Positions 30,595-39,262 of a DNA stretch of 64,000 nucleotides are shown here, one piece after another. Numbering within the stretch: the stretch's first letter is position 1; each line of letters starts with the position of its first letter. The DNA comes from Methylotenera sp. (lineage in GTDB: Bacteria > Pseudomonadota > Gammaproteobacteria > Burkholderiales > Methylophilaceae). The DNA is taken from contig NZ_JAQSCU010000010.1 of NCBI RefSeq assembly GCF_029945535.1, positions 1 through 64,000 of the forward strand. Reading direction: 5' to 3'. The notes beneath the pieces were generated by a model. That model did no database searches. It was not told where the DNA came from and worked only from the letters and a program-made list of their open reading frames with translations. Made by a program: the position numbers and the translations under genes.

Positions 30595-31617
30595 ATGAAA
30601 AGTTATGACTCACGTACTTATAGCATTAATGATTTTGTTGAGTGGGACGCGGCTAAACAACTGGAGTTGAACCCAAAATTTCAAAGGCGAGCTGTTTGGA
30701 CTGATAAAGCAAAGTCCTTTCTTATGGATACAATTCTTCGAGGGAAGCCAATTCCCAAAGTTTTCATACGCCAAAAAATAAATGTTACTACAAAGACTTC
30801 AATACGCGAAGTAGTTGACGGTCAGCAAAGACTGAGAACAATACTTTCGTATATCAAAGATGGCTTTACGGTTAACAAGAGGCAAAATCCAGAATTTGGC
30901 GGACTACAATTCAGCCAACTACCTGAAAATATACAATCTCAAATACTCTCTTATGAAGTATCCGTAGATTTACTTATAAATCTTACAGACTCCGAAGTTT
31001 TAGATATTTTTAGCCGGCTAAACTCTTATGCAGTACTTTTGAACGAGCAAGAAAAAATAAATGCAGATCATTTCGGTCCTTTTAAAGTATTGGCAGACAA
31101 AATAGGTCACAAGTATTACGACTATTGGAGTTCGCAGGGGGTTTTGACAAATAAACAAATTGTTCGAATGCAAGAAGTTAACTTAGTGGCAGATATTCTA
31201 ATTGCTAGATTAGAGGGTATAAAATCAAAAAAGCAAATCAAAAAATATTATGACTTGTATGAAAGTGCTTTTGAATATGACACAGAGGAACTAGAGGTTG
31301 ATTTTGATCGTACAATCACGGCTATTGAGAAAATTTATCCTGAAGGTCTTTCTGATACTGAGTTTCGGCGCCCTCATTTGTTTTATTCTTTGTTTATCAC
31401 AATCTCGCAATGGCTCATTAAAAATTCTAAGCCAAATAGACCTCCCCCAGAGGTTATTAGAAATAAATTAGAAAGAGTCGAAGAAATTTTTGCTGAAGAA
31501 GATATAAAAAATCTAAGTAAAGATGAACAGCAGTTTTTGAATGACTGCCGTCGTGCAACAACTGATGAGAAAGTTAGATTAAGACGCTCTGAATTTTTGC
31601 TTAACACTATTTCATAG
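30595..31617 (+). CDS. DUF262 domain protein
   Basis: A 340-residue protein with the DUF262 (ParB/sulfiredoxin-like, GmrS-type) domain. The two signature blocks are NPKFQRRAVW (residues 26-35) and EVVDGQQRLRTIL (72-84), where DGQQR is the presumed nucleotide-binding or hydrolysing motif. The C-terminal half is helical and has no HNH/DUF1524 nuclease part, so it is not a full GmrSD or type IV restriction enzyme. The ATG at 30595 is chosen over a TTG at 30577. It is markedly AT-rich. The next gene starts 7 bases on and encodes a HEPN protein, suggesting a two-gene defence or toxin-antitoxin unit. Confidence 0.88.
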   Translation: MKSYDSRTYSINDFVEWDAAKQLELNPKFQRRAVWTDKAKSFLMDTILRGKPIPKVFIRQKINVTTKTSIREVVDGQQRLRTILSYIKDGFTVNKRQNPEFGGLQFSQLPENIQSQILSYEVSVDLLINLTDSEVLDIFSRLNSYAVLLNEQEKINADHFGPFKVLADKIGHKYYDYWSSQGVLTNKQIVRMQEVNLVADILIARLEGIKSKKQIKKYYDLYESAFEYDTEELEVDFDRTITAIEKIYPEGLSDTEFRRPHLFYSLFITISQWLIKNSKPNRPPPEVIRNKLERVEEIFAEEDIKNLSKDEQQFLNDCRRATTDEKVRLRRSEFLLNTIS

Positions 31618-31624
31618 ATTTCCT

Positions 31625-32248
31625 ATGTCATTAAGTATAAGTCTAAGTGAAATTAAGTCGCGAGTGATGCAGTGTGATAATCTTATTGCCAACACTCATT
31701 TGACGAATAGAAATGGTGCGTATTTATTTTCTGCTATTGATAGACAACAAATCACAGTGGCAGCTTTTTTAAATTTATTCATCGCATGGGAAAGTTTTCT
31801 TGAAGATACAATTACTAAGCTAATGTCAGGTAGTCAAACTATATCAGGCAGGCTTCCCAACCGTTATGTCGTTCCACCGAATCAAGATGCTGCAAAAGCG
31901 TTAGTATTAGGATGCCATAGATACTTTGATTATGCTAATTTTGACAATGTTAAGCGAATAGTTTTGATTTACTTTGAGATGGGTTATCCATTTGAACCTC
32001 ACCTTAGTTCAATCACAAACGATCTTGCTGACTTACGCACAATGAGAAACGCATCTGCACATATAACCACAACTACACAAAAAGCTTTAGAAGCTTTGGC
32101 TCAGAGAGTTTTTTCTACACCACAACCTAATATTGACTTATATACTTTATTAACTACATCTCGCCCTACTTCATTAAATGGCAATACTTTATTTGCTGAA
32201 TCTCGAGATAAATTACTTGTAACCGCAGAACTAATTGCCAATGGTTAA
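31625..32248 (+). CDS. HEPN-domain protein (MAE_28990-like), candidate RNase
   Basis: A 207-residue, mostly helical protein. Two features mark the HEPN superfamily: a helix with AFLNLFIAWESFLEDTITKL (about 48-66) and the catalytic-type motif R141-N-A-S-A-H146 (R-X4-H) in LRTMRNASAHI. In active HEPN proteins these residues cut RNA. It lies 7 bases after the DUF262 stop and has no good ribosome site of its own, so translation is probably coupled. The paired DUF262/HEPN arrangement is one I recall from surveys of HEPN toxins in defence islands. Family assignment is from motif and fold pattern, not a search. Confidence 0.72.
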   Translation: MSLSISLSEIKSRVMQCDNLIANTHLTNRNGAYLFSAIDRQQITVAAFLNLFIAWESFLEDTITKLMSGSQTISGRLPNRYVVPPNQDAAKALVLGCHRYFDYANFDNVKRIVLIYFEMGYPFEPHLSSITNDLADLRTMRNASAHITTTTQKALEALAQRVFSTPQPNIDLYTLLTTSRPTSLNGNTLFAESRDKLLVTAELIANG

Positions 32249-32257
32249 AAGCAAGTA

Positions 32258-32289
32258 TAGGGCGGATGAGCTTAGCGTTATCCGCCCTA
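32258..32289. repeat. REP-like hairpin between convergent genes
   Basis: TAGGGCGGAT (32258-32267) and ATCCGCCCTA (32280-32289) pair perfectly around a 12-base loop. It closes the accessory region and lies between the converging HEPN and prpD genes, where it may end both transcripts. Confidence 0.8.
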
Positions 32290-32301
32290 CATAATTTTAA
32301 A

Positions 32302-33762
32302 TTAAGCTACCAACATATCCACAAAGGTATTCACGGCAGTCGCTTCTAGCTTAGCCTGATCTAAGCATAAAGCCAAAATATCTGCCTGCTTTTTAGCATC
32401 AAAACGGCGCGCTAAATTCACTTGGAATTTTTTCACTAACTCTGGGATGCCTTGGCCGCGACGACGGCGGTGTCCGATTGGGTATTCCACAGCGATGTTG
32501 TCTGAGCTCGTGTGGTCTTTAAAGAACACTTGAATGGCGTTGGCGATTGAGCGTTTTTCTGGGTTTAGGTAATCAGCCGTGTAATCAGCTTTTTCTACAC
32601 ACACCATTTTTGCGCGAATTGCATCAATGCGTGGGTCTGCCGCGGCTGCGTCTTCGTAATCTTGCGCTGTTAAATTGCCTTTTAGCAAGCCAATGGCTGA
32701 CATGTATTGAATACAATGGTCACGATCGGCTGGGTTATCAAGTGGCCCCGTTTTGTCGATAATGCGAATGGCTGATTCGTGCGTAGTAATCACGATTTTA
32801 TCAATCTGCGCGATTTGATCTAAGGTTTGAATTTCTTTGCCAACTTGTGCATGTAGTTGAATTGCAGATTCCACCGCAGTTTGCGCATGGAATTCAGCTG
32901 GGAATGAGATTTTGAACAATACTTGCTCCATCACGTAAGAGCCGTAACCCCGTTGGAATTTGAAGGCGTTTCCTTTAAATAACACATCGTAGAATCCCCA
33001 TGTTGTAGCGGTTAATGCTGATGGGTAGCCCATTTCACCTTGCATAGTCATCCACGCTAATCGAACTGCACGGCTGGTTGCATCGCCTGCTGCCCATGAT
33101 TTACGTGAGCCTGTGTTTGGAGAGTGGCGGTAAGTACGTAAGCTTTGACCATCTACAAAAGCATTTGAAACGGCATTGATGATATCTTCTTTATTGCCAC
33201 CTAATAATTTAGTCACTACAGCAGTCGAGGCGATTTTGACTAAAATCACATGATCCAAACCTACGCGATTAAAGCTGTTTTCTAACGCTAATACGCCTTG
33301 AATTTCATGGGCTTTAATCATGGCCGTTAGCACGTCTTTAATGGTCAGTGCCTCTTTGCCTTCAGCTACATTTTTACGTGAAATGTAATCAGCAGTCGCT
33401 AAAATGCCGCCTAAGTTATCTGATGGGTGACCCCATTCAGCGGCTAACCATGTATCGTTAAAATCTAACCAGCGTATCATCGCGCCAATATTGAAAGCCG
33501 CTAAGATTGGGTCTAGTTGATAGTTTGTACCAGGCACTTTAGCGCCGTTTGGCACGACAGTGCCAGCAATGACTGGGCCTAGCAATTTGGTGCAAGCTGG
33601 GTAATCAAGCGCTTCAAAACCGCAACCTAGTGTATCCATTAAGCAGTTGCGTGCGGTGTCGAATGCTTCATCTGATTTGATTTCGTAATCCGCCACATAG
33701 TTGGCGATATCGACAATGACTTGGTCTGGAGCGGGACGTACGTTTGAGATGTGAGCTGACAT
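32302..33762 (-). CDS. prpD: 2-methylcitrate dehydratase
   Basis: MmgE/PrpD-family enzyme (486 residues) that dehydrates 2-methylcitrate to cis-2-methylaconitate in the methylcitrate cycle. The sequence is full length and shows [36 protein letters not shown] and [20 protein letters not shown], characteristic of PrpD. There is no acnD/prpF pair here, so the next step should be made by AcnB (50014). It is the last gene of the leftward cluster, separated from prpC by 144 bases that hold a palindromic repeat, so its expression may be lowered or partly uncoupled. Confidence 0.95.
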   Translation of the reverse strand: MSAHISNVRPAPDQVIVDIANYVADYEIKSDEAFDTARNCLMDTLGCGFEALDYPACTKLLGPVIAGTVVPNGAKVPGTNYQLDPILAAFNIGAMIRWLDFNDTWLAAEWGHPSDNLGGILATADYISRKNVAEGKEALTIKDVLTAMIKAHEIQGVLALENSFNRVGLDHVILVKIASTAVVTKLLGGNKEDIINAVSNAFVDGQSLRTYRHSPNTGSRKSWAAGDATSRAVRLAWMTMQGEMGYPSALTATTWGFYDVLFKGNAFKFQRGYGSYVMEQVLFKISFPAEFHAQTAVESAIQLHAQVGKEIQTLDQIAQIDKIVITTHESAIRIIDKTGPLDNPADRDHCIQYMSAIGLLKGNLTAQDYEDAAAADPRIDAIRAKMVCVEKADYTADYLNPEKRSIANAIQVFFKDHTSSDNIAVEYPIGHRRRRGQGIPELVKKFQVNLARRFDAKKQADILALCLDQAKLEATAVNTFVDMLVA

Positions 33763-33822
33763 TGTTTAAGACCTTTTAAAATATATAAATTCTGAATCGT
33801 TAAATGATGTTGTTTCTTTTCA

Positions 33823-33891
33823 TCATTCCGTAACGACGGGAACCCAGTTAGGTTAATAAGCTGCCTAGATTCCCGCCTTCGCGGGAGTGAC
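33823..33891. repeat. Degenerate dRS3-like palindromic repeat
   Basis: The right half is ATTCCCGCCTTCGCGGGAGT preceded by GCTGCCTAG, the left half is a decayed CATTCCGTAACGACGGGAACC followed by CAGTTAGG. The same CAGTTAGG...GCTGCCTAG inner sequence occurs at 11832-11910, so both belong to one family. It lies between prpC and prpD inside an operon. Confidence 0.75.
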
Positions 33892-33906
33892 GTATGAAGG
33901 GTAGTT

Positions 33907-35082
33907 TTAGCGTTTATCTAAATGCACATAAGGACGATTATTTGGGCCAACGTACTCCGCATTCGGGCGAATGATTTTGTTATCAATACGTTGCTCAATC
34001 ACATGTGCAACCCAGCCAGTCGTGCGTGAAATCACAAAAATAGGCGTGAACATGCCAGTTGGAATGCCCATCATATGATAGCTTGATGCGCTGTACCAGT
34101 CTAAATTCGGGAACATTTTTTTCTCGCGCCACATCACTTCTTCAATACGTGCTGAAATCTCAAAAAGCGTCATATTGCCGGCATCTTCGCATAACTTGCG
34201 GCTAACGGCTTTGATTGACTCATTTCGTGGGTCTGCGATTGTGTAAACGGGATGACCAAAGCCGATAATGATTTCTTTTCGCGCCATGCGCTCTAAGATA
34301 TCTGTCTCTGCTTCATCGGCATTTTTATATCGTTCGATGATTTCCATCGCTGCTTCATTTGCACCGCCATGTTTCGCACCGCGTAAAGCGCCAATTGCAC
34401 CGGTGATGCATGAATACATGTCAGACAATGTGCCTGCAATCACACGTGCGGTGAATGTTGAGGCATTGAATTCATGCTCTGCGTATAGCACTAGCGAGGT
34501 ATTCATCGCGTCTATGTGTAATTGGCTTGGTGCTTTGCTATGCAGCACATGTAAAAAGTGTGCGGCAATGCTATTGTCGTCAGTTTCCAAATTCACACGC
34601 TTGCCGTTATGGCTAAAGTGATACCAATACAGCAAAATTGAACCAAAACATGAGATTAGTTTGTCGCCTAAATCTTGTGCGGCTTTGGTATTGCGGTCAG
34701 CCGCTTCAGGCTCTAATGTGCCCAGCATGGCGCAACCAGTGCGCATCACATCCATAGGATGCGTGTTTTTTGGAATTTGCTCCAGCACGGTCTTGAGCGC
34801 AGCAGGAATGTCGCGTAGCTTTTTAAGTTTAGCGTGATAAGCCGCGAGTTCAGTTTTATTCGGCAACTCACCATGAATCAATAGGTAAGCGACCTCTTCA
34901 AAAGTAGCGCTTTTAGCTAGTTCAATAATATCGTAACCGCGATAATGTAAATCGTTACCAGTATGCCCAACCGTACAAATCGCAGTGGTACCAGCAGAAA
35001 CACCTGCTAGTGCTACGCCTTTTTTCTTTTTAGGAGCATCGCTGCTCGCTGGTTGAATAGTGGTTTGAGTAGTTGCGTTCAT
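33907..35082 (-). CDS. prpC: 2-methylcitrate synthase
   Basis: Citrate-synthase-fold enzyme that condenses propionyl-CoA with oxaloacetate to 2-methylcitrate. From the ATG at 35082 it has 391 residues; a GGAG lies 9 bases upstream, and the earlier TTG at 35100 overlaps prpB and is unlikely. Catalytic blocks include [30 protein letters not shown] (His) and the final Asp region near [17 protein letters not shown]. The short length and [14 protein letters not shown]-terminus fit PrpC rather than GltA. It starts 14 bases after prpB. Confidence 0.95.
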   Translation of the reverse strand: MNATTQTTIQPASSDAPKKKKGVALAGVSAGTTAICTVGHTGNDLHYRGYDIIELAKSATFEEVAYLLIHGELPNKTELAAYHAKLKKLRDIPAALKTVLEQIPKNTHPMDVMRTGCAMLGTLEPEAADRNTKAAQDLGDKLISCFGSILLYWYHFSHNGKRVNLETDDNSIAAHFLHVLHSKAPSQLHIDAMNTSLVLYAEHEFNASTFTARVIAGTLSDMYSCITGAIGALRGAKHGGANEAAMEIIERYKNADEAETDILERMARKEIIIGFGHPVYTIADPRNESIKAVSRKLCEDAGNMTLFEISARIEEVMWREKKMFPNLDWYSASSYHMMGIPTGMFTPIFVISRTTGWVAHVIEQRIDNKIIRPNAEYVGPNNRPYVHLDKR

Positions 35083-35096
35083 GCTACTTTTCTCCT

Positions 35097-35984
35097 TCAA
35101 GCTTTGTTTTGATTAAATAGAGCATCTAACTTTTGCTCAAAAGCGTGGTAGCCCAAGTGGTCGTAAAGATCCATGCGGGTTTGCATGGTGCCGACTACAT
35201 TTTTTTGCGTACCGTCATTTTTCACCGCTTGGTAAACATTAAGCGCCGCTTGGTTCATCGCGCGGAAAGCTGAAAGTGGATATAGCACCATACTTACATC
35301 CGCCTCGCGTAGCTCATCAACCGTGAATAAAGGTGTGCTGCCGAATTCTGTAATATTGGCTAATACTGGCACTTTGACTGCCGCAGCAAATTGTTTGTAC
35401 ATGCTGAGTTCAGTAATTGCTTCTGGAAAAATCATGTCTGCGCCAGCTTCAGCGCAAGCGCAAGCGCGGTCTATGGCGGATTGCAAACCTTCTACGGCCA
35501 AAGCATCGGTGCGCGCCATGATGACAAAATCATCATAAGGTTTTGCATCTACCGCAGCTTTTACGCGATCTACCATTTCTTCTAAGCTGACAATGGCTTT
35601 GTTTGGGCGGTGACCACAGCGCTTTGCTGAAACTTGGTCTTCAATATGCACCGCAGCCGCTCCCGCTTTGGCTATGCTTTTTACACTGCGAGCGATGTTA
35701 AAAGCGCCACCCCAACCGGTATCAATATCCACTAGTAATGGTGTATCCACGGCATCGGTAATGCGGCGCACATCAATCAACACATCTTCTAAAGTTGAGA
35801 TGCCTAGATCGGGCAAGCCAAGTGAACCCGCTGCAACACCGCCACCAGATAAATAAATAGCTTTAAAGCCGCTTTGGGTGGCGAGCATGGCGTGGTAGGC
35901 GTTGATTGCGCCTATGATTTGTAGCGGTTTTTCGGCGCTTAGGGCGGCACGAAATCGTGCCCCTGCTGTGGCTGCTTGTGTCAT
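35097..35984 (-). CDS. prpB: 2-methylisocitrate lyase
   Basis: Cleaves 2-methylisocitrate to pyruvate and succinate, the last step of the methylcitrate cycle. The 295-residue protein belongs to the PEP mutase/isocitrate lyase superfamily; it shows [25 protein letters not shown] (Mg-binding Asp), the flexible catalytic loop KRCGH and IMARTDA. The KRCGH loop is shared with isocitrate lyase, but the length (about 295 against about 430) and neighbours identify PrpB. Cotranscribed with prpC and the lyase upstream. Confidence 0.96.
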   Translation of the reverse strand: MTQAATAGARFRAALSAEKPLQIIGAINAYHAMLATQSGFKAIYLSGGGVAAGSLGLPDLGISTLEDVLIDVRRITDAVDTPLLVDIDTGWGGAFNIARSVKSIAKAGAAAVHIEDQVSAKRCGHRPNKAIVSLEEMVDRVKAAVDAKPYDDFVIMARTDALAVEGLQSAIDRACACAEAGADMIFPEAITELSMYKQFAAAVKVPVLANITEFGSTPLFTVDELREADVSMVLYPLSAFRAMNQAALNVYQAVKNDGTQKNVVGTMQTRMDLYDHLGYHAFEQKLDALFNQNKA

Positions 35985-36027
35985 ATGAATTACCTTGGAC
36001 TGTATTTAAAGTCTATAAATTTAAAAA

Positions 36028-37029
36028 TTAACTGAAGAAGGCCTGAGTTGCCTCAGCTGGAATCGCTACTTTGGTGAGTTTGGCTTTTTGTAAAATTTCC
36101 CAGAAATAACGATAAGTCGCTCTATCGTGAAGTTCGCCATCGTATTGAATCGGGCCCCAGTCTGCTTTTTGCGCAGCGAGTAGAATATTCGCGCCATCCT
36201 GTACTTCGTCGAAGTTAGGCTTCATGGCATCGACAATCGCTTCAATCTGCGTTGGGTAAATGCTCCACATACGTAAGAAGCCAAATTCGTTGCGTGCGCG
36301 TGAAGCGTCTGAATGCGTAGTTTCTACATTTTTCAGGTCTAAAGTCACGTTATGTGCTGGCACTACGCCGTTTGCCAGTGCTGCTGCCACTAACTCTGCT
36401 TTCGCTCGTGCCAATAATCGGTGATCAAACTGACCTGGACTGCGCATTGCGGAGGCTGGAATCGCGCCATGGTGGCCGCTAACAAAGTCCATTAAACCGA
36501 AGTCCAGTACTTGTACCCAAGGCAATGTCGCGATTTCATGCACGGCTTTTAATGCGCCGTGCGTTTCAATCAGGATATGCACTGGAATCAGACGCTCAAT
36601 GCCATTGAAAGTGGCTATTTTTTGAATGTATGCAATCATCTCGCTGGCTTGTGCGTAGCTTGTACATTTTGGAATGGTGATATAGCTTAAAACTTTGCCT
36701 GCACCCGCTACCAAAATATCCACATCTTGTTTCCAGTAGCTATTGGTATAGTCGTGAATACGCGAGCCAGCCATTTGATGTTTATTGGCGTCGCTTGTTA
36801 AAACGCGCACTATCATTTCTGCATGTTCGCGCTCTTGGCCAGCTTGTGCACCATCTTCGCAATCGCAAGTGATGTCGAATACTGGACCGACGGTATCTTG
36901 CATAGACAAGGCTTTGAGGATTAACTTTTCACTCCCAGCAAAATGCTCGCATGATGGAATGATAGGAAATGATTTTTCCCCGCCGAATAGAGCGTCTTTA
37001 GGGTGAACTAATTGTTGTGTGGTTGCCAT
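36028..37029 (-). CDS. Malyl-CoA/beta-methylmalyl-CoA lyase-like enzyme (HpcH/CitE superfamily)
   Basis: A 333-residue CoA-ester lyase of the CitE-like TIM-barrel family. The Mg-site residues are in place: DCEDG (56-60), Glu155 in ILIETHG and Asp181 in DFGLMDFVSG. Its length and C-terminal tail (DGELHDRATYRYFWEIL) are closer to the Chloroflexus-type Mcl, which acts on malyl-, beta-methylmalyl- and citramalyl-CoA, than to the shorter Rhodobacter Mcl1. The neighbour mesaconyl-CoA hydratase makes beta-methylmalyl-CoA cleavage to propionyl-CoA and glyoxylate (or the reverse) the best guess; prpB and prpC downstream would then consume the propionyl-CoA. Exact substrate unproven. Confidence 0.8.
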   Translation of the reverse strand: MATTQQLVHPKDALFGGEKSFPIIPSCEHFAGSEKLILKALSMQDTVGPVFDITCDCEDGAQAGQEREHAEMIVRVLTSDANKHQMAGSRIHDYTNSYWKQDVDILVAGAGKVLSYITIPKCTSYAQASEMIAYIQKIATFNGIERLIPVHILIETHGALKAVHEIATLPWVQVLDFGLMDFVSGHHGAIPASAMRSPGQFDHRLLARAKAELVAAALANGVVPAHNVTLDLKNVETTHSDASRARNEFGFLRMWSIYPTQIEAIVDAMKPNFDEVQDGANILLAAQKADWGPIQYDGELHDRATYRYFWEILQKAKLTKVAIPAEATQAFFS

Positions 37030-37075
37030 CGTATCTTCCTAAGTTTTCTATGCTAAGTCTTTTATCTAAGGTTTT

Positions 37076-38173
37076 TTAATTTGGTTTCCGTGGCATTAGC
37101 ACGGTGTAATCTAAATCTAACACTACGTTCGGGTGGTAAGTCTGTTTGCCGTCAGTGGTAATCTGTGCGCTTTCTAGTGCGTCAGCAGGCATGTTTTTTA
37201 CACCTACCATGCGCAATCTCAAGGCGCCAACATCGGTACGATTCGGAATATCCCACTTGTCTAATACTTCAGTCCAAGTGTAAATAGTGTCGTCACCAAA
37301 TGATGGGTTGCAATGCGTGCCACCATTAATCGCGACGATGCAAAGTGCATTCTCTAAGCCGTCATTTGACAGCGCTCTGCACAATGAAATGATGTGTCCG
37401 CCGTACATTAAGCGTCTGCCAAATGCAGTTTTCTTCATCATCAAGTCATCAAAATGTAAGCGCGCATTGTTCTGATATAGCTTAGTAGCAAGTGTGTGGT
37501 CGGTATCGCTAATTGTCATACCTGCTGGATGATTGATGCGCTCGCCAATCGCGTAGTCGTTCCATAAATACTGACCACCTGTGACTGCAGTATTGAATTT
37601 TCTGGCATCCAAAAAGTTAGGTACGCTTAGCTCTTCAGCTGGCACATAACTAGGCAAGTTTGGCACTACAGTTTCAGGGGCTGGTGCATCTAAGTTGTTT
37701 TTGTGCACCATCACCCAGCGCACCCATGAAAGCACAGGTTGTTGTAATTGGTTGATGGACACTGAGCGCACATAAACGACGCCAGACTTGGCATTAGAAT
37801 TTTGTTTCAAGCCAATCACCGTTGAAGTGGTGCTGAGCGTATCGCCAATATGTACCGGTTGTAAAAAGCGCACGTCTGCATAACCTAGGTTGGCAACGGC
37901 ATTCACAGAAATATCAGGTACGGTTTTACCGAATGCAATATGAAAGGCTAATAAATCATCTACAGGTCTAGCGTTGTAGCCTAATGATTGAGCAACCGTA
38001 TCAGCTGAATGCAGTACTTGGCGTGCGCCTGTGAGTGCGATGTATAGCGCCATTTCACCTTCAGCAATCGTGCGTGGCGTAGCATGATGAATCACTTGGT
38101 TGAGGTGAAAATCCTCAAAAAAGTTGCCCGCATTGATTTTACTTGTAGTCATTTTATTAGTGGTATTAGACAT
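37076..38173 (-). CDS. mch: Mesaconyl-CoA hydratase (beta-methylmalyl-CoA dehydratase)
   Basis: Double hot-dog MaoC-family protein (365 residues) that reversibly hydrates mesaconyl-C1-CoA to beta-methylmalyl-CoA. The stretch DDLLAFHIAFGKTVPDIS (72-89) followed by NAVANLGYADVRFL, plus VIGLKQNSNAKSGVVYVRS and YGGHIISLCRALS, agrees closely with the Rhodobacter/Methylobacterium enzyme (about 340-350 residues) as I remember it. It overlaps the upstream CitE-like gene by 8 bases and lies 46 bases before the lyase. In its best known setting this enzyme belongs to the ethylmalonyl-CoA pathway; here the front half of that pathway is absent from the window. Confidence 0.88.
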   Translation of the reverse strand: MSNTTNKMTTSKINAGNFFEDFHLNQVIHHATPRTIAEGEMALYIALTGARQVLHSADTVAQSLGYNARPVDDLLAFHIAFGKTVPDISVNAVANLGYADVRFLQPVHIGDTLSTTSTVIGLKQNSNAKSGVVYVRSVSINQLQQPVLSWVRWVMVHKNNLDAPAPETVVPNLPSYVPAEELSVPNFLDARKFNTAVTGGQYLWNDYAIGERINHPAGMTISDTDHTLATKLYQNNARLHFDDLMMKKTAFGRRLMYGGHIISLCRALSNDGLENALCIVAINGGTHCNPSFGDDTIYTWTEVLDKWDIPNRTDVGALRLRMVGVKNMPADALESAQITTDGKQTYHPNVVLDLDYTVLMPRKPN

Positions 38174-39047
38174 GGCTTTCTTCCAAAGTCTTAATCATTT
38201 CGTTGAGTTTTAATAGTCGCTCAGCGGCTCTCACGTGGTGGCGTTCAACGAGTTTATCGTTTACTACAACTGTACCTTTGCCTTGTTCATTAGCTTCTTT
38301 TAACGCGGCGATGATTTCGCGCGCGTGCGTTACTTCTGAGGTTTGGGGTGTGTAGGCATCGTTGCTGTAGGCAAGTTGTGCAGGGTGTACTAATGATTTT
38401 CCGTCAAAACCCATATCGCGACCTAAGCGGCATGCATATTCAAAAGAATGCATATTTTTGAAGTCGCTGGTGATGCCGTCCACCACTGCGTGGCCATAAG
38501 CGCGAGCAGCTAAAATCACTAATGAAAGTGAAGTTAAAATCGCTGAGCGTTCGTGAGTAACACGCGCATGTAGCTGTGAAATTAAGTCAGATGTCGCCAT
38601 CACAATGCACACAATGCGGTCAGATGCGGCAGCAATTTCTTTTGCGTTTAACACCGCAATCGGACTTTCTATCATTACCATAATAGGTAAGTGGCTACCG
38701 CCAGCAGCATCAAGTAATGAAAGCGCGGTTAATACATCTTCGCGAGATTCGATATTTGGAAATAAAACAGCATCCACTTTGGTTTTTGCAATGGCTTTAA
38801 TATCGTCTGGGCCCCATTCTGAAATAAGATCATTCACACGCACGACTACTTCACGTGAGCCATAACCGCCTTCATTGACAAAGCGAACCACGTTGTCGCG
38901 TGACTCTTCTTTGCGCTCAACTAATATCGGGTCACCCAAATCCAGTATGACTGAATCGGCATGTAACGTCCGCGCACGCTCAAGGTAGTGCGTATTGCAG
39001 CCTGGTACGTAAAGCATAGAGCGCCTAGGGCGAAAATATTGAGCCAT
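38166..39047 (-). CDS. CitE-like CoA-ester lyase paralogue with altered DLED motif
   Basis: From the ATG at 39047 (AAGG just upstream) this is a 293-residue CitE-superfamily protein; the longer frame from 39116 would run into the promoter and is rejected. The fold signature is clear: RRSMLYVPGCN, the substrate Arg70 in VVRVND, Glu127 in MIESP, Asp154 in ATSDL and the tail GFDGKSLVHPAQL. The usual DLED near residue 37 reads DLGDP, so the Glu is replaced by Gly; whether it still cleaves CoA esters is uncertain. It opens the leftward cluster and stands divergent from gntR. Similar CitE-like genes sit near TCA genes in other betaproteobacteria, as far as I recall. Confidence 0.8.
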   Translation of the reverse strand: MAQYFRPRRSMLYVPGCNTHYLERARTLHADSVILDLGDPILVERKEESRDNVVRFVNEGGYGSREVVVRVNDLISEWGPDDIKAIAKTKVDAVLFPNIESREDVLTALSLLDAAGGSHLPIMVMIESPIAVLNAKEIAAASDRIVCIVMATSDLISQLHARVTHERSAILTSLSLVILAARAYGHAVVDGITSDFKNMHSFEYACRLGRDMGFDGKSLVHPAQLAYSNDAYTPQTSEVTHAREIIAALKEANEQGKGTVVVNDKLVERHHVRAAERLLKLNEMIKTLEESHV

Positions 39048-39086
39048 TTTGTTACCTTTAGTTTTCATTGTTTTAAAGCTATGCCG

Positions 39087-39116
39087 ATTATATAGAGAGA
39101 AAATAAAAAATGTCAA
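39087..39116 (-). promoter_or_regulatory. Consensus sigma70 promoter of the leftward prp/mch cluster
   Basis: On the minus strand a perfect TTGACA (39116-39111) and a perfect TATAAT (39092-39087) are separated by 18 bases, about 40 bases upstream of the CitE-like ATG. It is the strongest promoter match seen in the window and so probably needs a repressor; the dyad at 39119-39145 abuts the -35 box. Confidence 0.85.
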
Positions 39117-39118
39117 TA

Positions 39119-39145
39119 TATATCTTATGTCTTATATAAGATATA
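39119..39145. promoter_or_regulatory. Operator-like dyad in the gntR divergent region
   Basis: TATATCTTAT (39119-39128) and ATAAGATATA (39136-39145) are perfect arms separated by 7 bases. Nested inside is the 12-base palindrome TCTTATATAAGA (39130-39141). It sits just upstream of the -35 of the leftward promoter and before the gntR gene. Binding by the GntR/UTRA protein is the natural inference. Confidence 0.7.
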
Positions 39146-39151
39146 AAATGC

Positions 39152-39180
39152 TAGACTATTGTAAATACTCGTGATATAAA
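39152..39180 (+). promoter_or_regulatory. Candidate gntR promoter
   Basis: TAGACT (39152-39157), 17-base spacer and TATAAA (39175-39180), about 80 bases before the gntR ATG. The -35 is weak; pattern match only. If correct, the dyad at 39119-39145 would lie just upstream of it. Confidence 0.3.
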
Positions 39181-39262
39181 TATCGCTAATAGAATTCAAC
39201 GTTAAATTGAGGCTTTAAAATCAGCTTAACCTCTTGTTCAACTTAAGTGAGATGCAAAGACC

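Noticed and set aside
30595-31617. Complete GmrSD type IV restriction enzyme
   Set aside because: The DUF1524/HNH domain is missing; only the DUF262 domain and a helical C-terminal part are seen.
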